Source of the DNA: Camarhynchus parvulus
Taxonomy: Eukaryota; Chordata; Aves; Passeriformes; Thraupidae
Length of the DNA stretch: 64,000 nucleotides
Assembly: GCF_901933205.1 (NCBI RefSeq)
Contig: NC_044601.1
Location: 44,551,376 to 44,615,375, forward strand
Direction: 5' to 3'
The position numbers and the translations under genes are program-made. This document shows, piece by piece, positions 27,212 to 40,097 of this stretch. Within the stretch, counting starts at the first letter, position 1; each line of letters opens with the position of its first letter. The notes under the pieces are model-generated. The model worked only from the letters and a program-made list of their open reading frames with translations. It made no database searches and was not told where the DNA came from.

Positions 27212-29941
27212 CCAACAGGAAAACACTACGGGGATATGTCAGACTTCAAATTCCCACTGACTCCTGGGTGCAAAATCCAGGGAGTCTCCAATATACATGT
27301 ATCAGGGATCACCTCATGTCATCATGTCATGCCTGGCACTCTGTTTTTCACACTGTTGGAGTTTCAGCATGGGTCATGGTGGGGGGAGAAAAGGCTGTTG
27401 TCCAGCCTGGCTGCAGCTGCAGGATGAGTACAAGGGGGATGGACAGGGGGCTGCACAGCCACTGGGGTCTCCTGTGCTCCCAGACATGCATGGGGCTTGT
27501 TTGTATGGATGTGTGGTAACACAGATCACTTCCGTATCTTCCCCTCCTCAGTCTGTACAGCAAAGGACAAGCCTGACTTCAGACACACAGCAGCTCAGAG
27601 GGTGGAGAAAAGGGATGATCTTGAAAGGCTGTAGAGTAAAATGTGTCTAACACGGAAGATGGATGTGCAGTGGGAAAAAAGTAAATATAGGGCTATTTTT
27701 CTTATCATTAGAGTCACACTGGAACTATTATAAGTAGATATACTGCGTATAAGAAGCAAGCAAATTATCTTAGTTCTGAAGGGGTTTTTTTTTGTTTGTT
27801 TGTTTGGGGTTTGGTATTTTTGTAAATGAGATGGCTGTGCTATAGAAGCCCCTTTGAAGTTAATCAAACTATATATAAAAGGCTGGCACACATTTCATTT
27901 TAATATGCTATGCTATTCTATATTTACAACCCATATAGCAGGCAGGATGCTGATATATTCTCTACCTGTGCACACCCAGAATAACTCCACCAGCTTGGAT
28001 GTCAATACATGGCCAAGGATATCTGACAGTGCAGTGTGCTCATTTATTTACCAGCCATCACCCACTAATCGTTGGCTGCTGCCACAATATTGTTTAGCCT
28101 TAAGAGCAGCAGGGCCATGCTAGTCAGCTCTGCGTCCTTGGGCCCAGGCTTTGGACTTGTGCAATGCTGTACACATGCTGTACCCCTCTGGTGAGACCTC
28201 TGTGCTACACAGAGCTGCTCTTCCAGCTTCCCAGCCAGAGCTGCTTCTGGGTGCCACCTCAGCCTGAGCTGCCAGCTCTGGGAGATACAACCATTACCAA
28301 AGCAAAAACTACAGCACCTGCTGTAGTGAAACCTCCAGACTGTTGGGTGGGGTTTTTTGGGGGGGAGGGTACACATAGAAATAAGATGGCACCGAGTAGA
28401 GAAGAGGCTCCTTACCAAAGAAGAAATTTTAACATAGCAGACACTATGTTATAATAATGCATATTATCTTGGTTCAAAAGGCCATTATTGTTTGAAGGCC
28501 TTAAAGTCTGAAAAGCAGGGATCAGTCAGCTCTTCAAAAATCTCAGTCAGTTCAGACCCTGCAAGAGCTCCTTTTTAAAAATTCTAGCAGATGGATTTTC
28601 TCTGCCCTGTATCCTAGATTTTTCTGAACCTCTTCTGGCATCTCAGTGTAGTCTCAGAATAGCATCACAAAGCGGAAACTCAGCACTGTTTCTTATTTCA
28701 TGAATAAAGATTTGACAAGTGATGTAGATATTAAGATCAAATCCAGTCTCATCATGACTCTTTCATGAATCTTCTGACCTGACTGCTACTAAACTTTGTC
28801 TGACAATGCAATTAAATAATGCCTGCTCAAGGGATGGGATTAGTAAATAAGTATATGTCAGACCAATGTCATTTGAAAGCAGTGCCTAGTCTCACACTGA
28901 TGTGATTGGCTGTGGACAATAAGACAGTGGCTGTGGGTTTTTTTCCAACAGAATAAAGACTGCTCTGTAAATTGGTTTCATTCCAGTGCATCCAACTGCT
29001 CCCTGCCTCCTCTTGCATCCATTGAAAAGCAAATTCTTTTACTTAACTCAATAAATAAAATATCTGTCCAGTATTTTGGAATCCAAACATTTCATTTATT
29101 TTCTATTACTTTAATCCAAACACATGTAACAGAAGCTGTAGTTGCTGTGAATCAGTGTGTTACTACTGAGATATGAAGCATATGTGCCTGTGCCTTGACA
29201 GAAAGCACCACTTCTTTGTAGATGTTTTCATTCTGCAAGTTAAAGCATTTTAAAAAATTATGCATTAAATCTAAAAGGTAAACACCATTTATCAGTAAAA
29301 CACAATATGATCATCCATTTTGACAGCCAAGTAATATCTCTTATTTATAGGAGGATCACCGCATGCATCCAACATTTTTTTTATTATTCCATTTCCAACG
29401 TTGCCAGCTGAAGCAGGAATGTGAAACCTGGCAAAATTAAGACCTCTGGGTTTTGGCAAACTACATGAAAGGCTTTATTACATTGGTACTGAATAACAAA
29501 TCATACCACTCAAGAGTCTATTAATGGGCTCCTTTTCAGTGGAAGAAAACAAGTCCATACGATAGCCATTGAAGAAATAAGGAAAAAGGATAAATACAAT
29601 GGTCTCATCATGGTTCAAATTTATCATGAAAAATGAACAAATAGCCTGTCTTCTTTCTTAAGAGGAAAGGAAAAGAGGTTCCCATAAAGGTAGGGGTATG
29701 AGAATGTTCCTTTCCAGGACCTCAGTTCATAAGAGCATGATTGCTGGGTATAAAAATCAAAATTACAAGGAGCATCATGCCACAAACAAGAAATTCCATC
29801 ATCAGCCTCCTGGGATATCATTACACTGATGAAGGACAAAATCAAAATGGTCTGGATAGTTTTTTTCAGAGTTGTACTCATGACATCCATCCAACAACTC
29901 CAGCATTAGCTAGCATTCAAATTAAAGGGGAACTGTCAAAT

Positions 29942-29971
29942 ATCTCATGGAATCTTATCTCATGGCATCTT
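29942..29971 (+). repeat. Two tandem copies of a 15-base unit
   Basis: ATCTCATGGAATCTT is followed directly by the same unit with one change (A to C). This is a simple local duplication. Confidence 0.85.
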
Positions 29972-30084
29972 ATTTTACTTTTTCAAATGTTGAATGCTGT
30001 TGTACACATATATCAAGAATGCAGACAGCCTTAAACCACATTTTTTTTAGCTAGCTCATCCATCACTACCATATCTTTCTTCTC

Positions 30085-30111
30085 TTTTTTTTTTTGGGGG
30101 GGGGGGTGGGG
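30085..30111. repeat. Adjacent T11 and G11 homopolymers
   Basis: Eleven Ts are followed directly by eleven Gs, a T and four more Gs. The junction is prone to sequencing and assembly length errors, and the G-rich strand could form a quadruplex. Confidence 0.85.
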
Positions 30112-30334
30112 TTGGTTCAATTGAAAAGAAGGAATAATAATTATGAAGGATTTAAGTGAAAGTAAAATGCTGTTCATTGCATATGCCCCTTGTTTCTAAC
30201 AAAAGAAGGAATAGGGTATTTCTTCTATATTTATATTGTTACTGTAACATAAATCTATATTCTGTTCTATAAATGCATTAACAACAGAAAGAGAGCTAAG
30301 GAGAATCTCCATTCCTTTTTGGATGTGGGGGGAA

Positions 30335-30866
30335 AGAGTTACAGCTTGAATCCTGTGTTCAGTTTTGGGCAGCTCACTAGAAGAAAAGAGGTGCTGGAGC
30401 ATGTCCAGAGAAGGACAATGAAGCTGGGAAAGGGCCTGGAGCACAAGTCCTGTGAAGAGCAGCTGAGGGAGCTGAGGGTGTTTAGCCTGAAGAAAAGGAG
30501 GCTCAAGGTTGGCGTGGGGTACAAAATGTGACTAACCACACTCTACAACTACCTAAAAGGAGGTTGCAGAGACATGAGGATCAGCCTCTTCTCCTAAGTG
30601 ACAAGTGATAGGACAAGAGGAAATGGGTGAAGTTTCACCAGGGGAGGTTTAGATTGCATACTAGGAAAAATTTCTGCACTGAAAGGGCTGTTAAACTCGG
30701 AACAGGCTCCCCAGAACAGTGGATGAGTCACTCTCCCTGGAGGTATTTAAGATGTGTAGATGTGGCAATTAGAGATTTGGTTTACCTGAGGACTTTATAG
30801 CGTTGGACTTAATAATCTTAAAGGTCTTTTTCAACCTAACTTTCTATGATCATTCTATGTATTTTT
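30335..30866 (+). mobile_element. CR1 LINE, 5'-truncated, 3' end
   Basis: Diagnostic CR1 segments are a GTGTTCAGTTTTGGGC-type stretch (30,355), GTGCTGGAGCATGTCCAGAG (30,390), AGAGCAGCTGAGGGAGCTG (30,458), a decayed GGGGAGGTTTAGATTG (30,642) and the tail 'tttctatgatcattctatg' (30,841-30,859). It is about 530 bases long and 5'-truncated with many substitutions; no coding capacity remains. Confidence 0.92.
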
Positions 30867-33800
30867 CACTTTCAGGTGTATTTTTCAGCAATTAGATGTA
30901 GACTACTAAATTGCCATTCTGTACATCATGTCTCCTGATTACCAAATACTATTCTTGGACATATGCTTATTAAAAAGATTGTAAATTTACTGGATTATAG
31001 ATTACACTGGAAAATACAAGTGAACAAACATTCATTTAATACAATATAGAAACTATCTTCATCATTTATCTAATTAAAAAAACATTTCAGTTAATGTCCC
31101 TTTGTAATGTCCCTGCCAAACCATTTCCATCTGAAGCAAAATAATTGCATTGATCACCATGGCATCACTCTTATTCTCTAATGGACCTGGAAATAGCTCT
31201 GGTCCTCATCTACAGATGTGCTTACCCAAGCCTGAAGTAACTGTTTCAGAAACTCAAATCTGTTACTTCACCAGAGCTGATTCTTTGAGGAAAGTTAATT
31301 CATGAAATAAATTGCTGTGCTTTGACTAGGAAAAAATATCCAGTAATTGAAATTATCCAGGATAGGAGATCACAGTTGGAGTTATTATTCCTTCCCCTTT
31401 GGGGCTGAAAGAGTCCATGATAATACAAAACAAAGAAGCTGTATGGCTCTTGCTTTCTTAACGTCTTGCCTCTTTTTCCTGATCATTTTTGTGGAATTTG
31501 GCATGTAATTAATCTTCTAGGTTCATGATGCTACAAGAACATTACTGAAAAGAGATATTTGGCCCCAAACAGATTATTCCCAAGTGAAGGTCTGGGGCTT
31601 CATGCACTTATTTTTTGGATGGGAGTGAAAGACTTGACATTTTTTAGCATGTTGAGGGAATTGCATGTAACCCAAGGCTTTGTCTGGAATATTAACCATT
31701 ACAGAATGATTGGGTTTGGAAAGGATCTTACAGATCAAACTTCATTCCAACCCTTCTACTATGGGCAGAGACCAGGCTGCCCAAAGCCCTATGCAGCCTG
31801 GCCTTGAACACTTCTTGAACACGTATCTTTACTGCTGCTGAGTAGCAAGGCAGTCATGCCATACCAAAGCTGTGCTGTGCCTCCTTAGGTACAGAGTAAG
31901 GGTCACATCCTGTTCTGAGGTTAGTCCATTCCAAAACAAATTATATTGTTGTGTGCATTGTACAGGCTCTGTGTTTCATCAAGGAGATGTTGTAATGATT
32001 CTTTTTGTTCTAGCTGCAATAATCCAAATAAAAACATTCCATCTGAAAGTGTGTATGAGCTGTGAAGATGGATGATATTGGGTTTCAGGCAGTAATATAA
32101 CAGCGTTGGGCCAGTATTTCTAATATAACTGGAGACTATTGAAAATTGGAGAGTAAACTATTGTCAGTGTGCAATAAATTATAAGAACTGTTCTAGTTAT
32201 AGAGAAAACAAAGAGCAAACTTTATTATCAGGTTCTGTGAATGTGTTTTGTCTCTGTGAATGTTCTTTTTGAAAGCTAATGGTTTGAATTACTAGGCAAG
32301 CCTTTTTTTATGGTGACCTTGATTTCAGGATTGCTTTGATTTTTCTCAGGTGTTGAAATAAACAGATAATATTCCTTTTTGCTAGTAACTACAGGGAAGC
32401 TCTTAGTTCCTTGTATCAGGATTCTCAAAAATCCCTTTGTCCAAGTTCTGTCATAGAAAGATGACAATGAATTTAAGAACAAAAAAAGTTTATTTTAGTT
32501 TGGTAATCTTTACTCTTTCCTGAAAATTTACACTAATTATTTGGTTTTTATTCTTTTTGCATCACTCTGAATAGAGTATTTCTGTTCTCAACTCATTGGT
32601 GACCTTACCCTTAGTCTGACTTCTATTTTGCCAGCTTGACACTGCTATGTTCAGAAGTAACTGGGGGCTACTGACCAATCTCAGATCAATACTCCGGTGG
32701 AGACAATAACATTCACCATGATTGTAGCATTTCTAGGGTTTTTTTTACCAATGTTGAATTCAAGTAATAGTGCTGAAAAGTTATGCCATTTGAAAAATCC
32801 AAGCAAAATTGCTAAAGAAATTGGCTCTTGCAGAAGAAAATCTGTAACTCATGGCAAAGTCCTTCTGTCATCTGAAGTATAGGATAATAGGATTTAAATT
32901 ATCATCTAGGATGCACCTAGATGCATTCACCTTAACAGTTCATTTCACAGGAGTGGATATGTGATCTTTGTATGGACTCAAATTTTAAGTTGGTTCCTGT
33001 ATGAAAAATACAGTGCAAGAAAAGGAGTTGGGAGACAATGATAGCCTGTAGCTCATCAAATATTTATATTTTTCAAAACTACAAAAGCAGTGATTCACCC
33101 TGTGGTAGATCAGAACAGAGCTGGGGCTTGGCTTGTTACACCTTCCAGGCCAGGCAGTAATTGGATGCCGACAGTAATCAGCAGTCGGTGGGGAGCTTCT
33201 GAGCATGCCTGGTGGAGAGGCTTATTGTTTTCAAAGCCCAGTTTCTATCTTGAGATAAGGAGGGTGCCGAGTTGTGCTGCATCACTCTCCTTGCAATCTG
33301 TTCTGGCACAACTCCCTGCGCTGTGTGAAGGAGTTCAGCCATCCTCCAGCACTGCCTTAGGATAAGAGATAGGACTAATGGAGTCTGAGGACTCAAAGCA
33401 CAACAGCAGAAAAAAGTGAAAATATTGATGAGTTTTTGGGAGGTGAAGGAATGGAATTTTGTAATAGATAGTGCTCTGTTTTGTACAAGATTGATGCTGG
33501 AGTGCAATACTAACCTATTTTCATAACAAGGTATGCATTAGAAGTCTCAAGGCCCCCCCCATTTCTCTGATCCAGGTAAAATGCAAGAAAAACAAAAAGT
33601 GTAAAGGAAATCTTGAATGCTGCTGTTTGAAAAAAGCAATTTTCCTTACCCACATCAAAGAGACTACTCTCTGTCTAGCTGAGCTGATTGTTAGCTTTGC
33701 TTTATCATCACTGCTGAGCCTTCAGTTGGATGGAGTCCTAGTGCTAAAAGCCTGAAACTTCCAGAGAAGGAGCTCTTTTGGCAGCATTTGCTGATGGTAT

Positions 33801-35165
33801 AGCACCTTTCAAGGCAACTTGCTTATAAGCAATCAAAGTGGAAATTTCTTCAGAGCCAGGTGGTACAGACTGTGCCTGTCTTCTTCAGCCACCTGCAGAG
33901 CTCTGGTTTTAAAGCAGCTTTTAAGCCCATCATACCACCAAGGAGAGCAGCACAGCAGGAAAATCTTCATTTGTCTTTTTTTTTCCAATCCATTCTCATA
34001 TTATGTTTCATGGAAAACTCCATGGACACCTAGGGGTTATGATAGTAAATTAAAACTTAAAGCAGGGGGTTTTGTCTGTGCTCTCCAGTGTTACACATTG
34101 TGGCAAACCTTTTGATAACAAAGAGAAGTCACGTTGGGCTAGCAACAGTGTAGTTATAGGCTGTATTTCCTTTAAGCTGTCAGGGAAGCAAGAAGCATAG
34201 CTATTCATGACAGGTCTAAAGCTGGGAAAAGGAGAGTTCTGATAGCTCCACTTACTTGTCCAGCTCTGCTCTTGGAAACACGGTTCATAAGGCTCTGGTG
34301 ACTGTGTTTCTACAGAGACTATGCCTTTGCCATATGCCCTTTCACTTTGCTGTCAGCAACTTCCATGAATGAAGTTTGCCCAAAGATTTCTGCTAAGAGT
34401 TTTCTCTAAGATGGAGAGTTTATATATATTTAAATATATATTCAGACACCCTCCTTACTAATTGTTGTACAGAAGTTTTCCAGGTTTATGATTTCCCAAA
34501 CATCTTCCATTTTTCTCTCACACAACTGGTTTGAATACAGGTTAATACTGTACACCTCCAACCTGTGTGCAGGCTCACAAACTCTATACTTGCAGCACTT
34601 ACCTATTTTTCTTGCAGCCCAGATATTGATCAGTTATCCCAATTTTTTCTTTTTTTTAAATTTTATGACAGACCCTATGGTCACAGGTGAGAAATGAAAT
34701 AGCATCTTCTGTCACCACGTGGTCCCTCTGCTCCACCAGACCAAGGCTTGTGCAAGAGCAAGCCATTGTTAGAGAGCACCTAAACAGGCCTAGGAGTCAG
34801 CCAGGCAACTGAAATTACCACTGCATGCTTCAAATTCCCTTTTGTGTTACAGAAAATGGCAGAGACCTGTGGAATTTGAGCTCTCTTTCCAGACGGGTTT
34901 CAAAGAGCGTGGGACTGCCATGATCACACTGTCTGTCTGAATTTTGTGTTGATACGTTTTCTGAATTTGCATTCTGAAATGTTGAGAATGTAGTACAAAA
35001 TGATGTTCCAGAGGCAACACTCAAGCCAAAAATGCTTAAAGCCTTTCATTCATTAGGAAAAGTTATTTTCCTTCAAACACCTTATTGGACAGTTAAGTTT
35101 AGATGAAACTTAGCAATAAAACCACTGAACAAGTGACAAAATGTTCATGCTCTTCAGTTCAGTTA
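30867..35165. other. Intergenic DNA with one CR1 fragment
   Basis: Apart from the CR1 piece at 31,688-31,830, I see nothing nameable. A 20-base AT palindrome sits at 34,422-34,441. Open frames near 33,090-33,507 on both strands are unrecognised. Confidence 0.65.
31688..31830 (-). mobile_element. CR1 LINE 3' fragment, minus strand
   Basis: 'cagaatgattgggtttggaa' (about 31,701), then 'aaaggatcttacagatcaaa', then 'ccaggctgcccaaagcccta' (about 31,771) and 'gcctggccttgaacacttc' (about 31,797) are the reverse complement of the usual CR1 3' segment. Only about 140 bases are preserved. Confidence 0.85.
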
Positions 35166-35680
35166 CAGTCCAAGTTCCAGCCAGGATGGGGTTAAGTTTT
35201 GCAGTATCCTGGAGGGAACATGTCTAGGACTTGGGGGTTATTCTAGACCACTTCACATCATTGCCAGGGGCAGGGGAAAGGGACTCTCTTCTGAGGAGAA
35301 GGGGTTCTTTCCTGTTGAGGAAGCATGGCAGAGGAATGGAGAGTAGTTGAGTGGCACTGGTTCGGAGCTGGATGGAGCAATCGAGGTGGTGTGGCTGTGG
35401 TCAGGTCAAGCTGAGTGAGCATTTTGCAAGTGAATCACTCTCTCTTTTGTACACTTTCTTATTTATATTGTTGCTGTCAGTGTTTGTTTTCTTATCTCAT
35501 TGCTGTTTCCAGTAAATTGTTCTTACCTCAACCCTTTACCTTTCTTTGCCTCCAATTCTCCTCTCCATCCAGTGCAGGAGTGGGGGAGGAGGAAGGGGAG
35601 CAAGCAAGAAGTAACATGGTTTGGAGAGTCTCAGTGGAAGCACTAAACTGGGGAGTATCATTCCTATATCACAACAGGCA
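35166..35680 (+). mobile_element. LTR-like element of an endogenous retrovirus, plus strand
   Basis: The segments 'ggatggggttaagttttgca', 'tggagggaacatgtctagga' and 'gggggttattctagaccact' are followed by 'agtaaattgttcttacctca' (equivalent to the polyadenylation region of avian LTRs), 'ccaattctcctctccatcca' and a purine-rich 'gtgggggaggaggaagggga'. The order resembles bird ERV LTRs, most likely of the ERVL type, but the ends are decayed and approximate. No internal retroviral coding sequence lies next to it. Confidence 0.7.
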
Positions 35681-37056
35681 CCAATAAAAATATCTTCTAA
35701 GAAACAATGAGTTGTCATCAGCTGAGCAACCAAAACTACTTCAGCCTTCATGCAAAACTAGTAACTCAGTTACTTTCCCTATACAACACAAAATTTAACA
35801 AGATAAGCTAATTTTTTTTTTCAAGTAACTTTTTTTTTGGCATATAATTTAGTGTCCTGAATGTTTCAGCTTCCTCAGTTCCCACTATCACAAGAGGAGG
35901 AAAATGGATACTCCTGCACTGTGCTTCTCACCATACCCCAGTTAGGCTTTGCTCTGAACACCATCTCCTCTCCTGACAATACACAGAACAGAAATTAGGA
36001 AGGATTTATTAGGAATATATAAAAAAAAATCCTTCCTTATTAGAAATTCACATTTAGTGTCTTTCTTAGAGAACATGACTATTCTCAATACTCATGGTGA
36101 ATTTTCAAGCTTAACTTGCCATGGCTATTGTTGGGAAATCCTGATGTGTTCATTACCTAACATACATGAATGCAACATTAAGCAACAATACAAAAGGGCC
36201 GATCATTGTGTTCTTAAGGTTGCAGTGAAAAAAAGAAATGAAGTTATTGTGGTCCTGACTAGAGAAATACTACAAATTTTAACCTGGCTGTATCTTGAAG
36301 CCGCAAAACCACCATACAAGAATTATCATCCCAGGGAAACAACTGTGATTTTTGCTGTGACTTCATCATGGACCAAGTTAGTCTCAATATGAGCAAAGGC
36401 TTGGAAAGGTACACAAAGAAATTTGGAAATCAAGGCTATATATGATTAAACTGGACATCAGAGGATGAAGTATCCAGATTGAGGATATCCCATTTTCTGG
36501 AAATGTAACCAGTTAAGATATTTTAATTAACTTGACTAAATAAGTTTTATCAGAAAAAAAAGACTAGAAGCTATTCAGATAAATTTGCACATATTTACAG
36601 CTATGAAATGTTAAGCAGATTTACAACATCTGGCTCATGCACACCTTATTTCTTAGACATATCTATGCCTATACAAAAATGCTGCTTTTTTCTTCCCCTT
36701 CTTCCTGAAACACCTGCAGCCCATCTTAGCTTATAACAACGCCCACAGCTGCATTTGGGGCTCTGCCTGCTGACTAAGGGCCTGTTGTTAAGTCTTGGGC
36801 CATGTGTTTAGCTCCATCAGTCATTAAGGCAGCAGCAATATTCACCCCTGGTCATTATCACTTACTCAATATCAGTTTAGTTACTCAGGAGATGAATCTT
36901 ACCAGTGTGATTAGTGTGTGATAACCACAGATCTGCAAGGCCATCAGATCATTCCCTAACACTATCCATGATAGGTGTAAAAATAATTCTTCCAGGTGAT
37001 TCAAAGCAGTTGGCTGTGTGCCTAACAACTCACTAAGGCATTGTGGGATTGCATAA

Positions 37057-37085
37057 TAAAATACTACTTGTCATGTAGTATTTTA
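37057..37085. repeat. Perfect 11-bp inverted repeat with 7-base loop
   Basis: The arms at 37,057-37,067 (taaaatactac) and 37,075-37,085 are exact reverse complements around TTGTCAT. It sits in an intergenic stretch that otherwise looks unlike repeat DNA. Confidence 0.9.
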
Positions 37086-38107
37086 ATTATTGTTATCAGC
37101 TTCCAGAATTTCAGTAAACTGGGCGTACTGCATAATGAATTTATACTAAGCTAGAGGCATTGTATCACAAGTAAAAAGAGAGCTATGCTGCTATATTTTA
37201 CTGGATATACTATTGTACCAATCGAGTAAACTTTTTACTCTCTCAGGAAAACATTAAAAAATGTGAGCTTAAGGCAGACTTTTCTTCAGCATGCCTGGAT
37301 CTTAAAGTCTGTGCAAATTATAGACGCACAATATGATAAACTCATTTTGTTAATATTATCACAGTCTGCTTAGAATTTATCTAGAGAGTAGATAAGATGA
37401 CCCCTCAGGTTAGAAGACTGAAAAAGGACGATCATCCTCTTGTGTTACATGAGGATGAATTTCATGAATTTCACGTTCACTCCGTTGCATATGGACATCT
37501 CCCTGCTCTTCCAATCAATGACATCAAGAGCATAAATACTTAAGGTAAAAACCCTCAAACAACTGAGTAACACTAGCAGAAACTTCCTTAAAATCAAAAT
37601 ATACATGTAGGAAATTGAGTGGAAGAAAATTAATGTAAACTAAAACCTAGAGAAAAAGCACTTCTTTTGCTGTTCTTGAAGAATTTATATCCACCTTTTC
37701 AAACAGCTTTACAAAGCCAAGGAAATCTGTGGTTTATACATGAAAAAACAGAAGAACAATGAGGGCCAACTATATTATTTTATATAAATACATCTTTGGG
37801 ACAAAGGTAAAATACATAGTTTCCCTTTGCAGGTGGGGTCCTTTCATTCTCTGAGAATTATTTAAGCTTACACTGCACACTAAAATAATACCTTATCAAT
37901 TTTTACTGCCAATAACAGCAGAGGACAAATTCAGTTCTTGGAAGATCAGCTGGTTTTATTCTGGTTTATTTATCATAAAGAGAACTTTATGATAATGTTA
38001 ATTAAGTATTCAGTGCAAAATATCACTATAGACGCATCAACCCTAAATAGCCCAGGTTGGCTTTCAGTATTTATTAGATTCTGGTGTATGTTTTCCTGCT
38101 CATGCTC

Positions 38108-38235
38108 AGAAAAAAAACAAACAAAAAACAAAACAAAGCCCAACCAAAACAAGCCAAGAAAAACAACAAAACAAGCAAATCTCAAAAAACACAACCAATG
38201 AACAAAACAACAACAAAAACCCCAAGCAAAACAGA
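38108..38235. repeat. A/C-rich low-complexity tract
   Basis: A second tract of CAAA/CAAAA-type units, very like the one at 12,854. Open frames across it on either strand are compositional only. Confidence 0.9.
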
Positions 38236-39521
38236 ACAAAAAGGAAAAACTTTTAAATGGGAATTTATGCTGAAGACACTGAAAACAATTCTCATGGAAT
38301 GAAAATGTTAGTGGCTACCCCAATCTGGAGATATGCTAGACACCTGTCATTAGTCCTTCTGCACTTGCTGCTGTGCAATAGTGGATGCACAGACTAAACC
38401 ACCAGTGACACAATGCAGAGATAGAGGGAGGCAGGAGTCTGCAAGTAATCTTGAGAAATTTCTCCCCAAAGATGTACAATTCATGAAGATCACAGTGCAC
38501 TTGGTCCAGAAATGCTTACTCAGAAGAGCATCCCCATTAGCTCTTGGCCTTGGACCCAGAGGACGTTGGCACTGCTTGAAGAGAAGCTGTTGGGCAGGAG
38601 GCTGTATAGCAATCCTGTGACAAGATACCATGCCCTTGCTTTGCACAACCAGTTCTGCTGGTTTCAGAAGGGGCTTCTGTGTCCTTTGTAGCCACATGGG
38701 AATCTTCAGGTGCCCTCTCAGTGCTGACTGCATGGCTACTACTCTGCTCCATGGGGAACACAGATAACCATGGCTGCAAGAAATCATTCTCCTTGTTGGA
38801 GGGGATGCCACGGCACACCTTGACCTACACTTTGTGCAATGCCCTGGGTTTTGCAGGGCTGAAGGGGAATTGTACCAGAACCACCCTTCTTCCTCTTCTT
38901 TCCCAAATGATGAATTCCAATGCTGTTGCAAGAAGAATGCATGGGAAGAGAAGTGATTATATTTAATGTTTGTTTCAATACCTACTGTATCTGTCCAAGT
39001 CTCTTCCTACATCATCTCTTCCTTTATTTTTGTAATTACTTTCTAATTTTGATTGACAATATTATGATCCTCTTGCTAATCACCTCTTCGCTCTTACTCT
39101 ACTTTTCCTTCAGTGGCAGCAGCCTGAGAAGAGGAACTAATATGTGTTTTAACATTAGGTTGCACAGCATCTGGTGCAACCAGCCAAAGTAAACATGACT
39201 CTTCCTTGATTTCATATTCTTCTTCAGAAACTTTTTCTCCTAAAAATATTTCACAGCCTTAATATTTACCCCTTTTATGTGCTGGATGCTAGCAGAGCAT
39301 GGGCTTTGCATGCCAGCAATTCTGTTTGGAGCCAGACTGCCATGCTAGCCTCCTAACTAGGAAAGCCAATGGCAAAACATCTTACCATCAACCTTGATCA
39401 TCCTTAAAAACCCCCCAAAAATAGGGACATAAAACCTAGACTTCAGAAAATATTCTGAGGAAGAAAATAACTCCCTGTCCTTTTTATTAGAACTTCATCA
39501 GTGTTCTTTGCACCCCATCTC

Positions 39522-40097
39522 TGTCAGGTTTCACCCCAGCTGACAACAAAGCCCCACACATCTGCTCATTCACTCCCTCACCAGCATGATGGGGGAGAGA
39601 ATTGGAAGGGCAAAAGCCAGAAAACTCGTGCATTGAGATAAAGATAATTTAATAGGTAAAGCAAAAGCCTCATGAAGAAGCAAAGCAATTAATTCACTGC
39701 TTTCCATGGGCAAGCTGTCTTCAACAAAAACAAGGCTCCATCATGCATAACAGTGACTTGGGAAGACAAATGCCATGATTTTGAACATATCCCCTCTCCT
39801 TCATCTTCCCCAGCTTTATATCTTAAGCAAGATGCCATATGGTCTGGGATGGTCTGGGATATCCCTGTGGTCAGTTGAGGTCAGCTATTCCAGCTGTGTC
39901 CCCTTCCAACTCCTTCTACACCCCCAGCCCCCTCACTGCTGGGGTGGTGTGAGGAGCAGAAAAGGCTTTGGCGGAAAGCACTGCTCAGCAGTAATGAAAA
40001 TATCTCTACATTGTCTACACTGTTTTCTGCACAAATCCAAAACACAGCCCTATAGTAGCTACTGTGGAAAAAAATTAACTCTGCCAAAACCAGCAGT
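39522..40097 (-). mobile_element. Solo LTR of an avian endogenous retrovirus, minus strand
   Basis: Read on the minus strand, the element starts near 40,097 with a CTGGTTTTGGCAGAGTTAAT segment. It then has the 'ggatttgtgcagaaaacagt' and 'cacagctggaatagctgac' segments, a TATA-like 'gatataaagctgggg' (plus 39,807-39,821), 'acctattaaatt' (a degenerate ATTAAA polyadenylation signal, near plus 39,650) and a terminal 'cagctggggtgaaacctgaca'. This matches the common bird LTR beginning TGTGCTGGTTTTGG and ending near GGGGTTAAACCACGACA that I know from avian repeats. No gag, pol or env flanks it, so it is a solo LTR. A clean target-site duplication is not visible. Confidence 0.85.

Larger units (their letters stand above)
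20718..30334. other. Intergenic DNA, no gene recognised
   Basis: Nearly 10 kb without a recognisable repeat family apart from small tandem repeats. Two stretches (about 23,640-23,840 and 24,330-24,620) are compositionally complex, rich in TAAT-type and E-box-type motifs, and might be conserved noncoding elements; that cannot be judged from one sequence. A locally GC-richer stretch at 28,100-28,400 carries overlapping open frames on both strands, none recognisable. Confidence 0.65.
35681..39521. other. Intergenic DNA between two LTR elements
   Basis: It holds the A/C-rich tract at 38,108 and the small hairpin at 37,057. A minus-strand open frame at 38,350-38,931 (193 codons) has a mixed Cys/Ser/Gln-rich translation without a known domain; a plus-strand frame overlaps much of it. 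I do not call it a gene. Confidence 0.65.

Noticed and set aside
34422..34441. 20-base perfect palindrome as a regulatory site
   Set aside because: It consists only of alternating A and T around TTTAAA, which arises readily in AT-rich DNA.
37938..38302. Lys/Asn/Gln-rich plus-strand and Phe/Cys-rich minus-strand frames
   Set aside because: They translate the A/C-rich low-complexity tract and have no coding character.
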